A stretch of DNA of 17,255 nt. It comes from Spirogloea muscicola. Lineage: Eukaryota; Streptophyta; Zygnematophyceae; Spirogloeales; Spirogloeaceae. A program made the translations under genes and the position numbers. The notes beneath the pieces were generated by a model. The model saw nothing but the letters and a program-made list of their open reading frames with translations. It was not told the DNA's origin and did no database searches. How positions within the stretch are numbered: position 1 is the stretch's first letter; each line of letters begins with the position of its first letter. This document shows positions 1 to 5,709 of this stretch, in pieces. Where the stretch lies: positions 1 to 17,255 of the forward strand of contig WELB01000022.1 of NCBI GenBank assembly GCA_009602725.1, written 5' to 3'.

Positions 1-79
1 CCCTTAACCCTAAACCCTTAACCCTAAACCCTAAACCCTAAACCCTAAACCCTAAACCCTAAACCCTAAACCCTAAACC
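1..79. repeat. Telomere, (CCCTAAA)n
   Basis: About eleven head-to-tail copies of the 7-mer CCCTAAA, with CCCTTAA variants in the first 25 bases. The C-rich strand runs 5'->3' into the chromosome, as expected for a left chromosome end; the complement is TTTAGGG, the plant and green-algal telomere unit. The window therefore begins at or very near a real chromosome terminus. Confidence 0.96.
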
Positions 80-235
80 AAAATTTAGAACCGTGAATCC
101 TGAATTCCGAACCTCGAACCCCAAACCCCAAACCCCGATAACCCAAACCCTAAACCCCGAACTCTGGAACCCAAGCCTTATACCCTCAACCCTGAAGTCC
201 CCCGTTAACCGCTCATAGGCCCTCCCAAACCTTTG
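80..235. repeat. Degenerate telomere-like tract, outer part
   Basis: Runs of AACCC, AACCCTAAA and CGAACCCC-type words mixed with substitutions and indels. This looks like decayed telomere repeat or telomere-derived subtelomeric sequence. No coding potential is credible here; the open frames are a by-product of the repeat. Confidence 0.75.
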
Positions 236-237
236 TA

Positions 238-297
238 AGTTCTTTTTGGGCTGGGTTTCCGCAGCGCTTGCCTCCATTGGGAGTGCCACTTCTTTCA
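238..297 (-). repeat. Subtelomeric hairpin repeat, copy inside telomere-like tract
   Basis: Read on the minus strand this has GAAAGAAGTGGCACTCCCAA, then a GGxGGCAAG block, then a degraded GCTG...CAGC stem and AAAAAGAACTTACAAAGG. The same order of words occurs at 3163-3231 and 16432-16492 on the plus strand. It interrupts the degenerate telomeric tract, which resumes after about 300. Confidence 0.8.
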
Positions 298-450
298 TGA
301 ACCCATGACCCAAAAGTCTTGGATTCTGAAATCCTGAACCGCGAACCTGGAAGGGCTGACCCGGAAACTCCGAATCCTTTTCCAACCCAAGCAACCCTCC
401 AATCCTTCACCTGAACCCTGAAACCTGAACCCTAAACCTGACCCTGACGC
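298..450. repeat. Degenerate telomere-like tract, inner part
   Basis: CTGAACCCTGAAACCTGAAC and CCTAAACCTGACCCTGAC words near 410-450, and weaker AACC-rich words before that. It continues the tract seen at 80-235 after the inserted hairpin repeat. Confidence 0.6.
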
Positions 451-458
451 TCCCTAAA

Positions 459-583
459 AGCCATACCCACTCCCTTTTCTTAAGCTCATCCATGTGACTC
501 TGCTTCCTGACTCTCCCGCACAGCCATACCCACTCCCTTTCTCAAGCTCTTCCCTGTGACTCTGCTTTCCTGACTCCCTGCTT
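459..583. repeat. Two-copy tandem duplication, 63-bp period
   Basis: The word AGCCATACCCACTCCCTTT begins at 459 and again at 522. Each copy continues with AAGCTC..CC.TGTGACTCTGC and CCTGACTC, with a few substitutions and a one- or two-base indel. It does not match the telomeric or hairpin repeats around it. Confidence 0.85.
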
Positions 584-1056
584 TTGAAACAAGTGACTTG
601 AGAACCTGACGATCTGGAGCATGAACCCAAGCCCTAATGACTTGCTCAAGGCTTCACGAGGATGTTCATGAAGCAGCAATGGCTTGCAGAGTCTTTTGGT
701 ATTGCATGTGCGCCAATGTTTGCCCTTACTCCTGCTGACAGGCGGAAGACAGCCAGTAGTTACAACTTTCCTACTCGTCCTTTCTGGTGAGCGAGCTTGG
801 CTTTGGAGCAATGATGACTCTAGAAGGTGATCTATGCCCCCTTATGTACAAGCATCGTGTCATCGGGCAGTGATTTAGCCACATGCTCTCAAGTTTGCAG
901 GATCACTATGAGAGCGTCTAAAAGTAGAGGGCTCTTCCCTACTTTTGAGGCCAGACAAGTGTGGTATGACAGGTGTGGTGTGAAGCAAACAAGCTAAAAA
1001 TGGACCAAGGGCAGTGCCAGGAGGTGACAAGTCAATGTAAGCTAGAAGTGATTCCT
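584..1056. other. Non-coding stretch; probable 3' flank of the TPR gene
   Basis: No frame with recognisable protein content on either strand. It lies directly downstream of the last TPR-gene exon (minus strand), so part of it is probably 3' UTR. On the minus strand TGTAA, the usual green-algal polyadenylation word, occurs at 764-760, about 290 bases past the possible stop codon at 1057-1059. The TGTAA assignment is inference. Confidence 0.4.
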
Positions 1057-3025
1057 CTAGGGCCTAGATTGGAAAGCATCGGGTGAGAGTGGAACAGGAC
1101 GCAGGTCCACCTTAGTGATCTTGTAAATTGTCTGAAAGGGCCCTTCTGCATCGGAGTCGACAAGGACATCACCATCTTCCAAGTCGCCGTCGGAGTCACT
1201 CACGTCCAAGTACTGCCACCGGCTGTAGTCCACGACACTTGCAGGCAGTGGCACTGCACAGAGAGGGCGGCGTTGGCTGTTGGCAGCGGGGTAAACAAAC
1301 AGCATATGCAGATTCCTGCTAAGTGAGGTGAAAAGCAGGATTGGCTGAACAGCAGCAGTCAAAAACTTTGTCTAGATCCTTAGGCAAGGGCATATGACGA
1401 ACTTGACGGGTTTTTGTCGAGGTCCAACGGCCTGACGTGTGTGAGTGCTCCTATTGGAGCTGGGGCCTCCACATCAGTGGGACTTGGAGACATGGTCACT
1501 GTGTGCACTGGACCATCACGTCCTTCTCTGAAGTCCAGAGCAACATGTTCAGGTGCACTTCCGTGCGCTGTTCTGCTGGAGACTGCGGCCTCGCAGGGGG
1601 GCTCATCTGGCCCTGGCTCGCCCCTCCCAAAAGATTGCTCCGAGTTGTTGTGTTCGGCGTCGTGCTCTCTTGCTGCCTGAGCTTGCAAGTCGGGAAATGT
1701 AGGGGGCGCCATGTCCTGAGAGCTGGCACCCAGCATGTTCATCCCCTGCGATTGGGCTGCGGTGTCCAGCCCCATGGCAGCACCTCCTACTTTGGGTTCC
1801 ATCCGGCAATTGTGCAGGTCCTTCACACCGCTTCCCCGGAGTGCGGAGACATCACCATCAACCAAGCTCGTCTGGTCCCCAGGTGCAGGGCTCCGCAGCC
1901 TGCCCGACGCAGTCGGAGGTCCGCTTCCCGGTGCTTCCGCGCTCTTCCGAGCCTTGGCTCGGCGCTTCTTCTTGCTTGAGGGCCCCTTGACCTGGGCTGC
2001 CCTGTTCGTGTCCAGAGGTCGATCATTGTTCGCACAGAGGATATCTGCAAACTCTCCTTCCTGCAGTCATTCTCAGAGTGCAGCTTAGAAGCTGGCCTTG
2101 TAGGACTCGAGGACGTCTGCAGCTAGGGAGGGACTCGCAGCTGGGCCTCCGGCAATGTGTGGGGCCGGTGTCTGGACGAGGTGCAGCCGAGGACAAGGAA
2201 GTGGGTGCTGTGCACCTGCAACGCATGCAGGCGGCTACGAAGTGCGAGGTACGACGGTGTCTCGGGTTTGAGCTCGAGCAGGTGGGTGACGTCGTTCAGG
2301 GCTCCCTGGTAGTCCTTCATCATCTGCGTCTCCCAGCAACGAATGGCTTGTCTGAGGGTTGCACTGTTCGGCGACTGCAGAGCAGCTGCGGGCGCCACAT
2401 TGTGATCGGGGGGGGAGGAGAAGCTGGGGGAGCCCACCTGCAGGGTCTGTGCACGCAACAGCAGGACGCCCGCATGATCTGGGTCGTGCACTAGTGCAGC
2501 GCCACACTCCTCTGCTGCCTGCAGGCGGGGGCACGTGCAGGTCGGCAACGGCGACAATGCCGGGGAGGGTCGTCAGGGGCAACAGCTGAATGCCGGTGAC
2601 ACGCTGAGGACTCTGCGACGACGACGACAGGCGCGCCCATCTCCGAGGCGACCAGGGCCGAGTCAGTGTCCGCCCAACGGCGTGCTGAGGCTGTTTGCCG
2701 GGGGAGGAGGAATGGTAGCATCGGCGCATCGGAGGAGGTAGCCGAGGGGTCGCAGGCAGGGGCTGCTGGTCGTGCTGCTTCGGCGGGTCCCCGGGCGCCC
2801 CCGCGGAGGCATGAGAGGGGGGGGGGGGACCTTGGGGAGGTTGCGGAGCTTGAGGAAGCAGGCGGCGCGGTTGCTGTGGAGGGCGAGCGCCTGGGCGGGG
2901 GTGGGGGCGGCGCGCAGGGCGCGGGCGTAGAGGGCGGCGGCGGAGGCGAAGTCGGCCTGGCGNAGGGGGGGGCCTCGGGCGGACGCGCGCGGGCCAGGGC
3001 GGGAGGAAAGCGGCAGCTGACACAT
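1057..3025 (-). CDS. Tetratricopeptide-repeat protein, spliced, ends uncertain
   Basis: A TPR protein, probably a chaperone partner or scaffold. Supported exons, written high to low: (at least) 2976-2831, 2518-2438, 2323-2216 and 2060 onward. All junctions are GT-AG and phase 0 (AAG|gtcccc, CAG|gtgggc, CAG|gtgcac; acceptors ctgcag, acgcag, ctgcag). Joined, they read through two TPR motifs without a break: ADFASAAALYARAL with HSNRAACFLKLRNLPK, then AAEECGAALVHDPDHAG, and MMKDYQGALNDVTHLLELKP. The next exon is basic (SKKKRRAKARK) and then low-complexity; its frame stays open to a TAA at 1382-1380. A separate exon-like frame ending with TAG at 1059-1057 carries VVDYSRWQYLDVSDSDGD, an acidic motif resembling those of Cdc37 and some TPR co-chaperones. 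Whether it is spliced on is unresolved. The start is also unsure: ATG at 3025 is in frame, but the usual G-N-x-x-F lead-in of the first TPR is absent, so an upstream exon may be missing. The N at 2963 lies in a CTN codon, which is Leu whatever the base. Confidence 0.75.
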
Positions 3026-3110
3026 CTGCCGGGGAGGGTCGGGCGGACGACAGCCGGCGCGGGGCTCCGGAGCCGACGAGCTGATGAGAAGCCCCCCCTC
3101 CATCCAGTAG

Positions 3111-3145
3111 TTACTTACCGGCCCTTGATGAGTGATCCATCGTAC
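3111..3145 (-). other. Candidate upstream exon end / donor near repeat edge
   Basis: On the minus strand an ATG at 3140-3138 is followed seven codons later by a consensus donor, GTAAGT (3118-3113). The surrounding words (GATGGATCACTCA) match the start of the upstream repeat module found at 3293 and 16541. A repeat edge could therefore supply a non-coding or tiny first exon for the TPR gene. The phase does not match the next obvious acceptor, so this is weak. Confidence 0.2.
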
Positions 3146-3162
3146 CGGAGCTCCGAGAGAAG

Positions 3163-3231
3163 AAAGAAGTGGCACTCCCAATGGGGGCAAGGGCTGCGAA
3201 AAGCCAGCCCAAAAAGAATTCACAAAGGTTC
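3163..3231 (+). repeat. Subtelomeric hairpin repeat copy
   Basis: GAAAGAAGTGGCACTCCCAA, then GGGGGCAAG, then the hairpin GGGCTGCGAAAAGCCAGCCC (3191-3210; 6-bp stem, 8-nt loop), then AAAAAGAATTCACAAAGG. It is nearly identical to 16432-16492. It sits about 140 bases from the putative TPR start. Confidence 0.9.
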
Positions 3232-3292
3232 AGAGGGGCCTAAGAGCGGTGAGCAGCTACAAAGGGGCCTGAGGATGCAATGGTAAAACAGG

Positions 3293-3440
3293 GGGAGGAT
3301 GGATCACTCAATAAGTACGAGTGAGGAGCCTCAGATCCGACAGACTAGCGGCCGGGAAGCTATCACCCTGACGAAAGCCAGAGCCCGCAGCGAGAGCACG
3401 GCCAGCTCGCAGATGCAGAGCGTGGGCCATGGACCGCTGC
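3293..3440 (+). repeat. Upstream repeat module (B type), copy 1
   Basis: Runs from GGATGGATCACTCA through ACGAGTGAGGAGCCTCAGAT, CCGACAGACTAGC, GAGAGCACGGCCAGC and GGGCCATGGACCGCTG. Base-for-base similar to 16541-16690, and present inverted at 3812-3955. It leads into a hairpin module at 3449. Confidence 0.9.
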
Positions 3441-3448
3441 AGAGAAGA

Positions 3449-3492
3449 AAGGGGCTCGCCCATTGAGGATAGGTAGGGGCTGGGAAAGGCCA
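3449..3492 (+). repeat. Hairpin repeat copy, stem degraded
   Basis: GGGGCTCGCCCATTGAGGAT followed by AGGTAGGGGCTGGGAAAGGCC. The lead-in matches 4513 and 3692. The right stem arm is diverged, so the hairpin would be weaker. Confidence 0.75.
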
Positions 3493-3539
3493 TACGGTGC
3501 CGAAACGAAAAACCACACAGCTAGACATTACGCGACCGC

Positions 3540-3690
3540 AGATGGAAGCTCAACACCCACCAGTGAGCAGCAACACGTCCGAGTAACTCGCAGCTGCGAA
3601 ACAGGCACTCCGTCGAGACCTAGTGGCAGCAGCCATGGCGCAGCCTACTCGCGAGTGGACTGCGTGAGCCAGGGAGAGCGCTGAGAGAAA
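3540..3690 (+). repeat. Divergent B-type repeat module
   Basis: ACCCACCAGTGAGCAGCAAC, ACGTCCGAGTAACTCGCAGC and GTGAGCCAGGGAGAGCGCTG keep the order of the B module but are heavily substituted. It leads directly into the hairpin module at 3691. Minus-strand reading ends LLTGGC then TGA, parallel to the other copies. Confidence 0.6.
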
Positions 3691-3738
3691 GAGCTCGCCC
3701 ATTGAGGATAGGGGCTGGAACAGCGAGCCCAAAAAGAG
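3691..3738 (+). repeat. Subtelomeric hairpin repeat copy
   Basis: GAGCTCGCCCATTGAGGATA, then the hairpin GGGCTGGAACAGCGAGCCC (3712-3730; 7-bp stem with one mismatch), then AAAAAGAG. Confidence 0.85.
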
Positions 3739-3811
3739 AGCGCTCTTGGCCCCTTCGGGCCTTGTCAGCTCTTCTCGGGCTGGCTGTTCACAGCCCTGGT
3801 TTGCCTTTCCC
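3739..3811 (-). repeat. Inverted hairpin repeat copy
   Basis: Plus-strand GGGCTGGCTGTTCACAGCCC (3777-3796) is the inverse of the canonical module. It is preceded by TTGGCCCCTTCGGGCCTTGT, which recurs at 4256-4276 next to another inverted copy. It meets the plus-oriented copy at 3691-3738 head to head. Confidence 0.85.
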
Positions 3812-3955
3812 TCCAGCGGTCCATGGCCCACGCCTTGCACCTGCGTGCTGCCGTGCTCTCGCTGCAGCCTCTGGCTTTCGTCAGGGGGATTGCTTTCCGG
3901 CAGCTAGTCTTCCGGATTAGGGGCTCCTCACTCGTGGTTGTTGAGTGGTTCATGG
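3812..3955 (-). repeat. B-type repeat module, inverted copy
   Basis: Reverse complement of the 3293-3440 module: AGCGGTCCATGGCCCACGCC, GTGCTCTCGCTGCAGCCTCT, TTTCCGGCAGCTAGTC, GGGCTCCTCACTCGTGG and TTGAGTGGTTCATGG. With the hairpin at 3777-3796 it forms one complete composite element in minus orientation. Confidence 0.88.
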
Positions 3956-4035
3956 TTCATCCATCTGAATCTCCCTCTGCACCGTCTCGTGCTTTGTAGT
4001 GTAGTTTTTTTTCGGCAATTCTTTCTTTGGCTGTG

Positions 4036-4076
4036 GACATTGTCCATTCTCTTTGGCTGGCTTTGCCAGCCCCTCT
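4036..4076 (-). repeat. Inverted hairpin repeat copy with short loop
   Basis: Read on the minus strand: GGGGCTGGCAAAGCCAGCC then AAAGAGAATGGACAATG. The stem GGCTGGC/GCCAGCC (4055-4071) is perfect with a 3-nt loop, although the loop differs from every other copy. The downstream word GAATGGACAA matches the family. Confidence 0.8.
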
Positions 4077-4102
4077 TCTCTTCTCTTATGTCTCCTTATT
4101 AT

Positions 4103-4200
4103 GTAGCCTTGTTTAGTTTGCACTAGACTCTGCCTGAACAACAATGTATTGGCTTGCATTGGCCTCCCTTTCATTTCATGCGTCCCGCGCGCCTTCTCTC
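4103..4200 (-). repeat. X-type repeat module, inverted copy
   Basis: TAGCCTTGTTTAGTTTGC, CCTGAACAA, ATGTATTGGCTTGCATTGG, CCTCCCTTTCATTTCATGCG and CGCGCGCCTTCTCTC. It is the reverse complement of 4781-4878, with few substitutions and small indels. A shorter copy is at 16355-16395. Confidence 0.88.
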
Positions 4201-4251
4201 TATGGGCGAGCTCTTTCCTTCATGGCACCCCAGTTCTGAGGCAGCGCTTCG

Positions 4252-4332
4252 TCTTTTGGCCCCTTCGAGCCTTGTCAAATCTATCCTTTTTCGGGCTGGC
4301 TGTTCACAGCCCTTGCCCCCATCGGGAATTTC
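4252..4332 (-). repeat. Inverted hairpin repeat copy
   Basis: TTGGCCCCTTCGAGCCTTGT, then the hairpin GGGCTGGCTGTTCACAGCCC (4293-4312), then CTTGCCCCCATCGGGA. It is the inverse of the unit at 3163-3231. Confidence 0.88.
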
Positions 4333-4409
4333 GTGTATTTGAAACAAACGAAGGCCAAAGGCCAAGTACAAAGGCAAGCACATCTGAAGACCTACATAAT
4401 CTACAGCAA

Positions 4410-4512
4410 AGTGACCTGCTCAGTAACCACGGGTCAAAACATAAAGGTCGCTAATCGATGCCTGAATACTAGATGTCAGATACGAAGCCCTTCTGCCACC
4501 AACTAGAAGAAA
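4410..4512 (+). repeat. Short divergent B-like lead-in
   Basis: CAGTAACCACGGGTCAAAAC and GCCCTTCTGCCACCAACTAG precede the module at 4513, in the position where other copies have the B module. The minus reading ends LTRGY then TGA. Assignment to the B family rests on position and the terminal motif only. Confidence 0.45.
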
Positions 4513-4735
4513 GGGCTCGCCCATTGAGGATATGGGCTGGAACAGCCAGCCCAAGAAAAAGAATGAACACAGTGCAAGAAGGGGGCTAAGCGAAGCACTT
4601 AGGTGAAGCACTAAGAAAGACAAGCACACAAGAAGAAACAAAGCAGCTACTAATCACTCAGTAACCCCTGCTAAGCAGTCGCAGGTCAGAGAGACTATGC
4701 TCCTGGAAGTATGTCCCCTGGCCAGAGCCAGAGGC
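4513..4735 (+). repeat. A-type long repeat with hairpin, copy 1
   Basis: Starts GGGCTCGCCCATTGAGGATA, has the perfect hairpin GGGCTGGAACAGCCAGCCC (4534-4552; 7-bp stem, 5-nt loop), then AAAAAGAATGAACA, AAGACAAGCACACAAGAAGA, AAGCAGCTACTAATCACTCA, GTAACCCCTGCTAAGCAG, and finally GCTCCTGGAAG and GTCCCCTGGCCAG. The first 160 bases are repeated inverted at 4895-5061, and the whole unit is repeated directly at 16774-16982. Confidence 0.92.
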
Positions 4736-4780
4736 AGCTAGAGCAGAGGCAACTAGAGCTCGGCCATCTTTCTGGTGCAA

Positions 4781-4878
4781 GAGAGAAGGCGCGCGGGGCG
4801 CATGAAATGAAAGGGAGGCCAATTCAAGCCAGTACATTGTTCAGGCGAAGGCTACGGCAGACTGAACAAGGCTAAATA
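4781..4878 (+). repeat. X-type repeat module, plus copy
   Basis: GAGAGAAGGCGCGCGGGGCG, CATGAAATGAAAGGGAGGCC, CCAGTACATTGTTCAGGCG and GACTGAACAAGGCTAAATA. Reverse complement of 4103-4200. It ends 16 bases before the inverted A module. Confidence 0.88.
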
Positions 4879-4894
4879 CACCTAAAGTATACCT

Positions 4895-5061
4895 AGCAGG
4901 GGTTACTGAGTGGTTAGTAGCTGCTTTGTTTTTTCTTGTGTGCTTGTCACTTCTGCTGCTTCGCCTTAGGGCTTCGCCTGGCTTCCCCCCCCCTCTTCTT
5001 GTACTCTGTTCATTCTTTTTTGGGCTGGCTGTTCCAGCCCATATTCTCAATGGGCGAGCCC
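4895..5061 (-). repeat. A-type long repeat, inverted copy
   Basis: Reverse complement of 4513-4672: AGCAGGGGTTACTGAGTGG, TAGTAGCTGCTTTGTTTTTT, CTTGTGTGCTTGTC, GTTCATTCTTTTTTGGGCTG, hairpin at 5022-5040, and CTCAATGGGCGAGCCC. The arms are about 160 bp with a 222-bp spacer. A C-run at 4985-4993 and small indels are the main differences. Confidence 0.92.
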
Positions 5062-5089
5062 TTCTCCTCTAAAGTAAGGTGCCTAAGGT

Positions 5090-5330
5090 GACATCAATAC
5101 CCACGGGTGAGCACAAACAAATCCGACAAGCTAACTTGGGCAGCTGGAGCGCCGCCACGAAAGCCGGAGGCCTGACTTAGAGCGCGCCCTGCACGTTGAT
5201 GAAGAGCCAATGCTTGCGAGCGCTGCAAACTAAGCGAGAGCCGCATTCTGTAATATGCAACTAAGGCCTGCAAGGCATTAGCCTGAGCATGCCCCCATCG
5301 GGAGAGCCACCTTCTCTCACAGCCACCAGT
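5090..5330 (+). repeat. Divergent B-type module plus partial hairpin lead-in
   Basis: ACCCACGGGTGAGCACAAAC, AAATCCGACAAGCTAACTTG and CACGAAAGCCGGAGGCCTGA follow the B-module order with many changes. 5289-5320 carries CCCCCATCGGGAGAGCCACC, the inverse lead-in word seen at 4317 and 270. Repeat sequence therefore reaches the edge of the GC island in front of the RLT-like gene. Confidence 0.65.
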
Positions 5331-5709
5331 CAATCTGGCCCGCGCTTTCCGTTTCTCTCTTTTTCTTTTTCCTTTTTCTTTCTGGTTTGCCCCCTGTGGG
5401 AGGGAGAGCCACTCCTCCATCCGGCGATCCGGGTGCCGCCTCGGGGGAAGAAAGCCCCGGGCGGCCGAGCTGCCTGGGCCTCGGCAGGCCGGGCCGGGCC
5501 GGGCCGGAGCCGCGGGCCCCGAGGCCCCCTGCACATCNACGCCCGCGGCAGCCGCCGCAGCAGCAGGCGCCGGCGGCCGGGGCCGGCTGTGTCCTGCCCA
5601 CGCCTCTCCGCAGCCGCGCAGCTGCCGGACTGGCCCCTCCCTCCCACATGCCTCGGCTGCCGCCCGCAGGCGGCCCCTTCCGGCCCCGCTCCTCTGCGCC
5701 GCGGCCAGC
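5331..5709. promoter_or_regulatory. GC island upstream of RLT-like gene
   Basis: Starts with a pyrimidine-rich run (5345-5390) and becomes extremely GC-rich from about 5400, with CCGGG direct repeats at 5484-5506 and one unresolved base at 5538. It lies between the repeat field and the first plausible start codon at 5710, so 5' UTR or promoter is the natural reading. No TATA-like element is convincing. Frames on both strands are open only because the sequence lacks A and T. Confidence 0.5.

Noticed and set aside
59-410. Open frames in the telomere-like region
   Set aside because: Products of repeated CCCTAAA-like words with no start context or domain.
2235-3023. 262-codon minus-strand frame over the TPR exons
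   Set aside because: It reads a different frame from the TPR exons, crosses their introns, and is Pro/Arg-rich filler from GC-rich sequence.
3293-3440. tRNA-derived SINE head (A and B boxes) in the B module
   Set aside because: I looked for internal RNA polymerase III boxes. No convincing GGTTCGANTCC-like B box at the right spacing was seen, and no poly-A or poly-T tail marks an end.
3163-5061. CRISPR-like array
   Set aside because: Repeats are unevenly spaced, occur in both orientations and vary in length, in a eukaryotic telomeric setting.
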